A DNA stretch of 64,000 nucleotides from contig JBBRAW010000003.1 in assembly GCA_038206385.1 (NCBI GenBank), positions 1-64,000 of the forward strand, read 5' to 3'. The notes beneath the pieces are model-generated. The model did not search any database. It was not told the origin of the DNA and saw nothing but the letters and a program-made list of their open reading frames with translations. The stretch is from JANXSD01 sp038206385. GTDB taxonomy: Bacteria; Bacteroidota; Bacteroidia; AKYH767-A; OLB10. How positions within the stretch are numbered: position 1 is the first letter of the stretch; the number at the start of each line of letters is the position of its first letter. Position numbers and translations under genes: made by a program. Positions 45,101 through 51,479 of this stretch are shown here, in pieces.

Positions 45101-46784
45101 TTCACCTGTAAATGCTTGGGATGTTAACTTAACTACTGCAACTACTAATAATGCATTTACATATTTAACAACGCCATATTTCAAGCTAAAAGGAAATGCT
45201 AATTCACAACATGCTACACTTCGTTTCTGGCAGAATCGTGATATGGCTCCATTTACTGATCAATTTTATGTAGAATACAAAAAAGGAGCTACCGGTGGCA
45301 CATGGACTAAATTAGGTTCCAATGGAGATATTAATGGAACAAATTGGTACAATGTATCTGATAATTGGAATGATGTTCAAGGATGGATAAGAAGTTCTTA
45401 CAAAGACATTGATAAATTATTCACTGCTCCCCTTCCTGTTGGTGATTCAATTATTCAGTTCCGTTTTGTATATACAACTGGCGGATTCTCTTCTGGATCA
45501 AATGGTGTATCTGTTGATGATATTGAATTGTATATTCCAATTCCTTTATCGCTTACTCCACTTAGTGTAGATTTAAGTATTCCAAACTCTTTAATATTAC
45601 CTGGACAACCTATCACCTTTGCATCTCCTATTCATAATGATGGTTACAATCCAGTGTTTATTCACAATGCAACTTTGGTGATTGATAATGTTATCGTTGC
45701 AACCGACTTTGTTAATTACCTAGGAACTCCCCTGGAACCAGATAGTACTATTATTCATAATTTCACATCTACTACATGGATTGCAAGTCCTGGATTCCAT
45801 AAGGCATGTGTGTATACTTCTGGTCCTAATGGTACTATTGATTATGCATTGTATAATGATACTATCTGTTCTACAATTCTTGTTTTTGATTCAGTAACTA
45901 CAACCTCATTACCTTATTGTAATGATTTCGAATCAGGGACACAGTGGGTTACTTTAGATGCCATCTCTTACTCAAAGGCAACAGATTTTGAATTAGGAAC
46001 ACCTAATCAAACACATTTAAATAGTGCACATTCAGGTTCTAAATGTTGGACGCTTTATATAGACAGTAATTATGTAAATCGTGATTCATCAGGATTATTC
46101 TCTTCTATGATGCGTGTTCAAACTGGTCATTGTTATAAATTAGGATTCTGGCAACAATTCCGTACTGAATTCGGTTCTGACGGTGGTACTGTAGAATATT
46201 CAGATGACTTAGGTGTATCATGGAAACGAATTGATTATACTGGAACACCAGGAGTTATTTCTTCAGGTGGACCAGGAACAAATTACTCGTATGTAATTTC
46301 ACTTGATCCAAGCGATCCATCGAAAAAAGGATTTACAGGATTTGCAAACAACTGGTTTAAAGTTGAACAAACTATTCGCCCTAATCTAGATGGTTTAATT
46401 ATCATCCGTTGGAGATTTGCATCTGATTATTCTGCTCGTGATGAAGGTTGGTCAATTGATGATGTTTGTTTCACCGATTTAGGTATTTGTACTCCACTTG
46501 GTGTTAATGAATTTGCAATTGATGATTTTGGTTTAAGTCAGAATTATCCTAACCCAGCAAATGGAAATACAACAATAGAATACATGATTCCACATACAGG
46601 ATCTGTTTCTATTCAAGTAACAGATATGATCGGTCAAGTAGTTGATGTAATTGTTTCTGGAAATGAATCAGAAGGTAAGCACAGTGTCGATTACAATACT
46701 TCGAAACTTGCTCCTGGAATCTATACTTACACTATGAAGTTTGGTGACCAACAGGTTACAAAGCGAATGGTGATTACTGAATAA
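42129..46784 (+). CDS. Large secreted multidomain protein with type IX sorting domain
   Basis: A 1551-residue secreted protein. A signal peptide (1-19, LLLALFLFVSYSTVNA) is followed by five repeats of a jelly-roll, MAM-like domain of about 190 residues, at roughly 20-200, 331-522, 638-835, 950-1135 and 1255-1455. Each starts with an FD or FE segment (YCDNFDGPF, FCDDFEN, YCNDFESG), includes an LGTP..(T/S)LN.A(H/N)SG block and ends (S/L)IDD(V/I/F)C. CARDB/Ig-like linkers (NDIGVTTYLQPIPNAG, ENFGTDPQTTFNIGYR) separate the repeats. The C-terminus is a Por sorting domain (NYPNPANGNTTIEYMI, GIYTYTMKFGDQQVTKRMVI). The protein is exported by T9SS and probably surface-attached; adhesin or scaffold function is inference. 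A strong terminator follows. Confidence 0.88.
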   Translation: MKKLLLALFLFVSYSTVNAQFAENFDGVTVNMVNSGPGTWTIDNTLSTSAPNSYRGQYPANSYTSLETPPNAIDATGKAFVVLSFQQICKIEFVDSAKIEISIDGGITWAKLYDHGPGNQNCIYLGNSPSFQANETFSESSYGLTWDPGNASTPTNSWWRPETFDISQIAANQPDIRIRFKSLDAQNPSGLRYGWNIDDINVQLATCELNAPTFGVITPNLNGTIYTLNPQDIQAQIFDASGVPQGSAQLFWTINGGPVQEFQPGFGMFDASGSGVGPYFGTIDNNGFPFNDGDTICWWIQATDGSGCNNVSFYPSGSGQANCQQFIASSGVHIPYCDNFDGPFPVWNADPASVGDLWTLGTPSNGSLNAAHSGSNVWGIGLTTSYNSSDESYLLSPVFDFSAINVANLTFWLNYNTEGNTFSQTDGARIDYALDAGTPVWQPLGFVADPNAKNWYNTANLTSSGQSAWNGNSNGWQKSSYKLGSVAGLPNDPTGVQFRFAFNSDAFGTVEGFLLDDICILVPPANDIGVTTYLQPIPNAGQAAGSSSPLSVVIENFGTDPQTTFNIGYRIGVNLPGSVPYTGAVLAVNSTTNVTLPNFVVPSGAFTICTWTDLTGDGDHSNDTLCSTYVGVPTITPTFCDDFENANINGWTPVNNGAVGSDWLLGTPAHATLNSANSGVNAWDINLSSTYSPNADAELYSPYFDFSTIANGKLSFSYNFNTEANWDGTRLDYSTDGGATWNLLGTGGSTGVPNLAGTDPCGTNWYSKASIFSSTQNAWAGNTGGIWRNASYKLCCTNGILLSPTLVQFRFVFTSDASVQIEGFSIDDFCITSSTGDDAGVSAILSPVVGGFPVGVQAHVVVKIENYGSTILTSIPVSYKVANVVHSFTYTGSILPCGSVTFAFPDSIGIIQGPNDICAYTDLIVDVNRSNDTTCISVIGQPVITSIYNNSYNDNLESGNIGYAPSIDPLGDLGTIWEFGTPAFALTTGAHSPVNAWDVNLTTATTNNAFTYLTTPYFKLKGNANSQHATLRFWQNRDMAPFTDQFYVEYKKGATGGTWTKLGSNGDINGTNWYNVSDNWNDVQGWIRSSYKDIDKLFTAPLPVGDSIIQFRFVYTTGGFSSGSNGVSVDDIELYIPIPLSLTPLSVDLSIPNSLILPGQPITFASPIHNDGYNPVFIHNATLVIDNVIVATDFVNYLGTPLEPDSTIIHNFTSTTWIASPGFHKACVYTSGPNGTIDYALYNDTICSTILVFDSVTTTSLPYCNDFESGTQWVTLDAISYSKATDFELGTPNQTHLNSAHSGSKCWTLYIDSNYVNRDSSGLFSSMMRVQTGHCYKLGFWQQFRTEFGSDGGTVEYSDDLGVSWKRIDYTGTPGVISSGGPGTNYSYVISLDPSDPSKKGFTGFANNWFKVEQTIRPNLDGLIIIRWRFASDYSARDEGWSIDDVCFTDLGICTPLGVNEFAIDDFGLSQNYPNPANGNTTIEYMIPHTGSVSIQVTDMIGQVVDVIVSGNESEGKHSVDYNTSKLAPGIYTYTMKFGDQQVTKRMVITE

Positions 46785-46801
46785 GATTTTAAATACTTCA
46801 T

Positions 46802-46831
46802 AAAAAAACCCCGCTTTCGCGGGGTTTTTTT
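46802..46831 (+). terminator. Rho-independent terminator of the T9SS-cargo gene
   Basis: CCCCGC (46809-46814), loop TTTC, GCGGGG (46819-46824), flanked by A7 and T7 that extend the stem. It lies 18 bases after the stop codon and is symmetrical enough to work on both strands. Confidence 0.92.
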
Positions 46832-46931
46832 ATGACCGAAAATTTTCAAGATCTGTTTAGGGAAAAACTATAATTGAAAAAAAATGTTTTAGAAAATTAT
46901 GAATCCAGTTGTGATCCGATGAAAAGAATTA

Positions 46932-47033
46932 CCCGAATGGGACACTATGTGGCGAATTACTTAGAACAAGGGAAATAGGTGAGCATAACCAAGTGTGGCT
47001 GTAGTCAAGCGTAAGAGGGAACTATCAATTAGA
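46932..47033. repeat. Dispersed CCACTATGTGG repeat, long copy 1
   Basis: Begins CCCGAATGGGACACTATGTG and GCGAATTAC, and continues through ATAACCAAGTGTGGCTGTAG and GGAACTATCAATTAG. It matches 49646-49750 over about 105 bases with roughly three-quarters identity. Its two mini-hairpins (CCCgaaGGG, CCACtatGTGG) are slightly degraded here. Confidence 0.75.
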
Positions 47034-47034
47034 A

Positions 47035-47793
47035 CTACAAAAATACACCACCAGTAGCTTCTAATCGTTGACCATTAATCCACCGAGCATCATCGGAACA
47101 TAAGAATGCAACAATTCCACCAATATCATCCGCATCACCAGTCCTGCCTAATGCTGTATTTGCAGCGATCATACTTTTTACTTGTGGGTTGTTACGTATT
47201 ATAGCTCCATTAAAGTCAGTTTTTATGGCTCCTGGAGCAAGAATATTAACTGCAATTCCTCGAGGCCCTAATTCTTTAGCTAGGTATCTTGTAAAGACTT
47301 CCATTGCTCCTTTCATGGAAGCATATATTGAATATCCAGGATTACAAAATCGAGTAGTGCCACTGGAAATATTTATAATTCTTCCATTGTTATGCATTAC
47401 TGACAATAACTTTTGGGTTAAGAAATAAACTCCCTTAAAATGTACGTTGAGTAACTTATCAAAATCTTCTTCAGTAGCATTCATAAACGGAATAGTTGCA
47501 CCAGTTCCCGCATTATTAATAAGAAAATCAAATCCATCAGCATCCCAAGTACTCTTCAAAGTTGCGGAGAGTTCTTTAATGAAACTATCGAATGATTTCA
47601 AATCGGAAACATCCAAACGAAGTGCTATTGCTTTCTGCCCAATAGTAGTTATTTCTGCTACCACCTTTTCAGCTTCTTCCTTTTGCGAATGATAGGTAAT
47701 GATAACATCAATGCCATTTTGAGCCAATTTCAATGCAGCATTCTTTCCTAATCCCCTACTTCCGCCTGTAATAAGTGCAATCTTGCTTCTCAT
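47035..47793 (-). CDS. Short-chain dehydrogenase/reductase (SDR)
   Basis: A 252-residue classical SDR. The cofactor loop is ITGGSRGLGKNAA, followed by the NAG motif (FLINNAGTGA), the catalytic Ser region (IINISSGT) and YSIYASMKGAMEVF with catalytic Tyr and Lys. The C-terminal GRTGDADDIGGIVAFLCSDD and WINGQRLEATGG are typical of FabG-like proteins. Arg14 after the glycine loop suggests NADPH preference. It stands alone between dispersed repeats, so the substrate cannot be inferred. Confidence 0.88.
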   Translation of the reverse strand: MRSKIALITGGSRGLGKNAALKLAQNGIDVIITYHSQKEEAEKVVAEITTIGQKAIALRLDVSDLKSFDSFIKELSATLKSTWDADGFDFLINNAGTGATIPFMNATEEDFDKLLNVHFKGVYFLTQKLLSVMHNNGRIINISSGTTRFCNPGYSIYASMKGAMEVFTRYLAKELGPRGIAVNILAPGAIKTDFNGAIIRNNPQVKSMIAANTALGRTGDADDIGGIVAFLCSDDARWINGQRLEATGGVFL

Positions 47794-48128
47794 AATCTTA
47801 ATTTTATAAATAGTTGAATTTCATTTTTGAATTTCTTTAGACGATCAATCGCATTAAATATTTTGTGGGAATAATAAACACTACTTAAACTTTAAAATAG
47901 CTATTCGAAAAATTATTTCAAAAAAATCAAACCCCTTCAATTATAAGTTGAACTAAATTTCCATCAATAAGTACCAACATAAAAGCGTTATTGAAATGCA
48001 TTCTCATCCATAGCAAATCAAAAAAAAATGACTCCATGAACTAGAGAATTTTCAATAACGCTATATTAAACAAATCTCAATTTAAGAAACTAATCACATT
48101 TCCAATTAAGATTTTATTGATAAGAGAA
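47794..48128. other. Intergenic, no feature recognised
   Basis: This 335-base AT-rich stretch between the SDR and the small Lys-rich gene has no convincing reading frame, promoter consensus or hairpin. Confidence 0.5.
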
Positions 48129-48233
48129 TTATCCTTTCTTATCCTTTTTTTCTTTCTTCTCCAAACGCTTTTCTTTTATCGTTTTTACTGGAGCTTTTTT
48201 TACATCCTTTTTTGCATCTTTTCCTTTTGACAT
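48129..48233 (-). CDS. Small lysine-rich protein, 34 residues
   Basis: Reads MSKGKDAKKDVKKAPVKTIK then EKRLEKKEKKDKKG; 18 of 34 residues are Lys or Arg and there are no hydrophobic segments. Short basic proteins of this composition are common in Bacteroidota and usually left unannotated. Strong compositional bias, ATG start and clean stop favour a real gene, but its function is unknown. It could bind nucleic acid. Confidence 0.55.
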   Translation of the reverse strand: MSKGKDAKKDVKKAPVKTIKEKRLEKKEKKDKKG

Positions 48234-48332
48234 GTTTGTTTTTATTTTAGGTGTATGAATTACTTGTTAAATGAGTCAATTAAAATTTCGGAATAAAATT
48301 AAATATAATTTTAGAACTGAACAATTTCAAAA

Positions 48333-48632
48333 TTAAAAAATCACAGAAAATGCTATCAAGAAGGTAATCATAAATACCAATAGTAAAGCGATGATGAATA
48401 TGTTATCAGCAATAAACTCATACCTTATTAAGAATTTTGGATTGTTAGTTCGAATGGAGAGAAACGAAAACAGACTAGATATCATTAACAATATTGCAGC
48501 AACTCCTGTCAGCTCATCAATTATTGATACTTCACTATACTTGGAGATTTTTAATGACGTTAATACTACCAAACAAAACCCCAATAAGTTAGATGAAGTA
48601 TTTAATATATGAGAAGATTTATTAGATGACAT
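48333..48632 (-). CDS. Small hypothetical membrane protein, three hydrophobic helices
   Basis: A 99-residue protein. Hydrophobic helices are near residues 14-27 (LLGFCLVVLTSL), 44-62 (GVAAILLMISSLFSFLSI) and 75-98 (FIIALLLVFMITFLIAFSVI). I do not recognise the family. It lies 66 bases upstream of the DUF1003 gene's 3' end on the same strand and could be co-transcribed. ATG 48632 was chosen over a TTG six bases upstream. Confidence 0.6.
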   Translation of the reverse strand: MSSNKSSHILNTSSNLLGFCLVVLTSLKISKYSEVSIIDELTGVAAILLMISSLFSFLSIRTNNPKFLIRYEFIADNIFIIALLLVFMITFLIAFSVIF

Positions 48633-48698
48633 TTGCAAATTAGGTATTTTTCAAATCGAGTTTATATTCTTCCGGTCATGTCGAATAGTAATTCAATA

Positions 48699-49118
48699 TT
48701 ACATTCTATTTTTTTTCATTTCTTCCAACATTTGAATAATCTTATCCAGCTTTTTAAGTTCGATCGCGTCTAATGTGACTTGAAGTGCTTCAATTTCCCT
48801 TTTAGCATCCAAATTAGTTTGATAGTCGGCCTTTGCTTGTATACGATCTCTTTCATTCTGCCGATTTTGAGCCATCATAATGATAGGGGCTGCATAAGCG
48901 GCTTGTGTGGAAAACAATAAATTAAGAAGTATAAAAGGATACACGTCCCAATGATTCACGAAGCCTAAAACATTTAATCCCATCCAGAGGATAACAAGTA
49001 ATGTTTGAATGATGATGAAGCGCCAAGAGCCCATCCCATTGGCAACCTTATCCGCTAAGCGTTGTCCAAATCCTAATGATTCATCATGCTCTTCATGCCA
49101 TGTTTGCTTTTTTGTCAT
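48699..49118 (-). CDS. DUF1003 membrane protein
   Basis: A 139-residue protein with two membrane helices (WRFIIIQTLLVILWMGLNVL and YPFILLNLLFSTQAAYAAPI) and the family signature IIMMAQNRQNERDR, followed by a coiled-coil C-terminus (LDAKREIEALQVTL, KIIQMLEEMKK). The N-terminal HDESLGFGQRLADKVANGMG is also conserved. DUF1003 proteins have no established function. Confidence 0.88.
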   Translation of the reverse strand: MTKKQTWHEEHDESLGFGQRLADKVANGMGSWRFIIIQTLLVILWMGLNVLGFVNHWDVYPFILLNLLFSTQAAYAAPIIMMAQNRQNERDRIQAKADYQTNLDAKREIEALQVTLDAIELKKLDKIIQMLEEMKKNRM

Positions 49119-49311
49119 CTTGATTACGAATTAGATTTTAATTAATTAGATAAAAATAATTGAGCTTTTACAAACTAAAATGAAATTTAAATTAATGATC
49201 ACAAATACTAGTAATAAAAAAATATTTACGCTTAATTTTTTAGTGGGGACAGTCCAAATATCTAAATTTTTATCGAGGATTCCGTATTACGATTAAATTC
49301 AGAAATTCAGG

Positions 49312-49337
49312 CCTCTCCTTCGCCCTTCGAAGGAGGG
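49312..49337. repeat. Dispersed GAAGGGCGAAGG repeat, copy 2 (inverted)
   Basis: CTCCTTCG (49315-49322), CCCTT, CGAAGGAG (49328-49335) is an 8-bp hairpin; the whole segment is the reverse-complement counterpart of 33874-33903. Confidence 0.65.
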
Positions 49338-49384
49338 ATTTTAAATTTACGATATCTAATGGGATTTTATTTCCAAGTAAAAAC

Positions 49385-49479
49385 TTAAACTTAACCACGT
49401 GCGGCTGTGGTCAAGCTGAAATAAATTAAAAATTAGAAATTAAAAATTATCCCGAAGGGACCACTATGTGGCGAATTAC
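49385..49479. repeat. Dispersed CCACTATGTGG repeat, copy 2
   Basis: The TAACCACGTGCGGCTGTGGT module (about 49390) is followed, after an A/T-rich spacer, by CCCGAAGGGACCACTATGTG and GCGAATTAC (49451-49479). The two modules are in the opposite order to the long copies. Confidence 0.72.
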
Positions 49480-49552
49480 GACAAAGAGCTACTTTGTTGA
49501 AATTTATGTAACAATTTTATCGTGATTGTATTTTGAAGTCCTGATAACTATT

Positions 49553-49605
49553 GGTTACGCTTGTGTGGTGTTCTTTGGTTACTTTCTTTTGCCCACCAAA
49601 ATGAA
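49553..49605. repeat. GGTTACGCTTGTGTG repeat, copy 1
   Basis: Runs from GGTTACGCTTGTGTG to ACTTTCTTTTGCCCACCAAA and matches 49833-49886 with few changes. It sits between two CCACTATGTGG copies. Confidence 0.7.
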
Positions 49606-49615
49606 TTTAAAAACA

Positions 49616-49750
49616 CCCCGAAGGGGCCACTATGTGGCGAATTATCCCGAAGGGACCACTATGTGGCGAATTACGTTGGACAAGAGATATTTGAGTATAA
49701 CCAAGTAAGTGCGTTGTGGTCAAGCATAAGTGCGAACTATCAATTGATGT
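49616..49750. repeat. CCACTATGTGG repeat, tandem copies 3 and 4 with long tail
   Basis: CCCCGAAGGGGCCACTATGT at 49616 and CCCGAAGGGACCACTATGTG at 49646 are tandem 29-30-bp units, each with two perfect mini-hairpins. The second continues as the long form with GTATAACCAAGTAAGTGCGT and GCGAACTATCAATTGATG, matching the copy at 46932-47033. Small reading frames across it are an accident of the repeat. Confidence 0.78.
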
Positions 49751-49832
49751 ACCGATGACGTAAATAGAAAGTACTGCCATTTTGCTTTCACTTAATAGCC
49801 TTTTTAGTTTGCATATTGTTCAAGTGATAGTT

Positions 49833-49894
49833 GGTTACGCTTGTGTGCTTTTCTTTTGTCACTTTCTTTTGCCCACCAAAAGAAAGTGACAAAA
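49833..49894. repeat. GGTTACGCTTGTGTG repeat, copy 2, ending in an 18-bp inverted repeat
   Basis: The unit ends with TTTTGTCACTTTCTTTTG (49854-49871), spacer CCCAC, CAAAAGAAAGTGACAAAA (49877-49894), a perfect 18-bp inverted repeat. A very stable hairpin of this type could stop transcription in both directions. Elsewhere 49119-50006 holds no gene. Confidence 0.78.
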
Positions 49895-50006
49895 CAAAAT
49901 AGGATAACAAATATTTATTAAAGCACAAATCAAAATCGATAGGCGAAAAATAATTTAACTAACCTCCAACATAATCATTCCATCTAATTTCCAAATACAC
50001 AAAACA

Positions 50007-50034
50007 AATAAAGAGGAAATCACTCCTCTTTATT
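50007..50034 (-). terminator. Terminator of the tRNA-Ala gene
   Basis: AATAAAGAGGA (50007-50017) and TCCTCTTTATT (50024-50034) form a perfect 11-bp stem, six bases past the tRNA 3' end on the minus strand, followed by TTGTTTTGTG. Confidence 0.75.
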
Positions 50035-50040
50035 ATTCCG

Positions 50041-50114
50041 TGGAGAATACCGGGATCGAACCGGTCACCTCTTGCATGCCATGCAAACGCTCTAGCCAGA
50101 TGAGCTAATTCCCC
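50041..50114 (-). tRNA. tRNA-Ala, anticodon GGC
   Basis: The minus strand folds into a complete cloverleaf of 74 bases: acceptor GGGGAAT/ATTCTCC (one G-T pair), D stem GCTC/GAGC, anticodon stem TTTGC/GCAAG with loop ATGGCAT (anticodon GGC, reading GCC and GCU), T stem ACCGG/CCGGT with loop TTCGATC, and discriminator A. The CCA end is not encoded, as usual in this phylum. Confidence 0.95.
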
Positions 50115-50198
50115 ATGAAATTTAATTCCAATACTTAAAATAAATTACCCTTTAGGGAATAAAATATAAAGAACTATTTTAATGCAATCATAGTAAAA

Positions 50199-51479
50199 TT
50201 ATTCAGCAGTAACCCATTTCGAATTACCATAAATACCTTTTACTTTTCCTCTAAATTTCATATCAATAAATGGCGTATTCCTCGATAATGATTTAATGTG
50301 TTTTGTTGTGAATTCCCATTCTTCATTTCTGTTGAACAAAGTACATTCTGCCTTTTGATTTTCTTGAATCGATAATGATGGCAGTCCTAAAATTTTGCGA
50401 GGATTACTACTGAGTAACGTTGCAATTAATTTGGGAGTACTTCTTTTTCCTAAAGCTTTTTGTAACACTCCAAAAGCTGATTCTAATCCGATCATACCAA
50501 AAGCAGCAAAATCAAATTCAACAACTTTAGATTCTGGATCTTCAGGAGAATGATCACTTACTACTACATCAATTGTTCCATCAAGAAGCGCATCAACCAA
50601 TGCTATACGATCAGCTTCAGAACGCAATGGTGGCTTTACTTTATAGTTAGTATCAAAATCATTTAGTGCATCATCACTCAGCAATAAATGATATACATAA
50701 ACCTCAGCAGAAATTTTAACACCTCTCGCTTTTGCATTACGAATTACTTCCACTGCTGTTTTACTGCTTACACCAGAAATATGTAAATGTTGACCAGTAT
50801 ATTCTGTTAAAGATACTAATCGTTGCACATCAATTTCTTCGGCTATGGATGGTGACCCTTTAAAACCAAGTAGCGTTGTAACAGCGCTTTCATTTGCGAT
50901 GTTCTCTCTCGATAATCCTATATCATCTGCAAAAGCGATAATTCTTGTTTTTATATTTCCAGCATATTGCATGGCACGCATCATCACTCCACTATCCGCT
51001 ACTGAATGTTTATCATCACAGAAAGCAATTGCACCGCCCAATTGCATATCGTATAATTCATTGAGTTCTTTGCCAGCATGATTTTTTGTCAATGCGCCTG
51101 CTTGAAAAACTGTAACTGCATTGGCCTCACTTTTTCTCATTACAAATTCAACATCTGATCGAGTTTGAATTTCAGGTTTCGTAGATGGCATTAAAAGTAC
51201 CGCCGTAAATCCTCCTTGTGCAGCCGCTGCTTGTCCACTAACAATTGTTTCTTTTTGTTCCTCACCAGGCTGACGAAAATTGGAACGCATATCCAACCAA
51301 CCGATACTAAGGCAACAGTTTTTTCCGTCAATTATTTCTGTATCAGCTGGAATTTTTTCTTTTGATATTGAACTTGCAATCGTATGATAACTTCCATTCA
51401 CAATAAATACGTCAACAATTTTTCCATTGAATGCTGATGTCGGATCAACGATTTCCACTTGACGAATCAATAGTTTCAT
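50199..51479 (-). CDS. Dihydroorotase homologue lacking the HxH metal motif
   Basis: A 426-residue amidohydrolase-superfamily protein aligned along its length with type I dihydroorotases (RQVEIVDPTSAFNG, VKPPLRSEADRIALVDALLD, VVSDHSPEDPESK, FAAFGMIGLESAFGV). The signature DxHxHxR.PG is D63-MRSNFRQPG here, so both His ligands are Arg65 and Asn67, and the later His of HxED is replaced (IIAFADDIG). The Asp of SDHSPED is kept. Related proteins without the metal site act as structural partners of aspartate carbamoyltransferase in other bacteria. A non-catalytic role is therefore likely. Its ATG overlaps the stop of the BatA-like gene (ATGA). Confidence 0.83.
   Translation of the reverse strand: MKLLIRQVEIVDPTSAFNGKIVDVFIVNGSYHTIASSISKEKIPADTEIIDGKNCCLSIGWLDMRSNFRQPGEEQKETIVSGQAAAAQGGFTAVLLMPSTKPEIQTRSDVEFVMRKSEANAVTVFQAGALTKNHAGKELNELYDMQLGGAIAFCDDKHSVADSGVMMRAMQYAGNIKTRIIAFADDIGLSRENIANESAVTTLLGFKGSPSIAEEIDVQRLVSLTEYTGQHLHISGVSSKTAVEVIRNAKARGVKISAEVYVYHLLLSDDALNDFDTNYKVKPPLRSEADRIALVDALLDGTIDVVVSDHSPEDPESKVVEFDFAAFGMIGLESAFGVLQKALGKRSTPKLIATLLSSNPRKILGLPSLSIQENQKAECTLFNRNEEWEFTTKHIKSLSRNTPFIDMKFRGKVKGIYGNSKWVTAE

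Noticed and set aside
49526..49758. Two overlapping short plus-strand reading frames
   Set aside because: They run through the GGTTACGCTTGTGTG and CCACTATGTGG repeats; the apparent protein repeats are translated DNA repeats.
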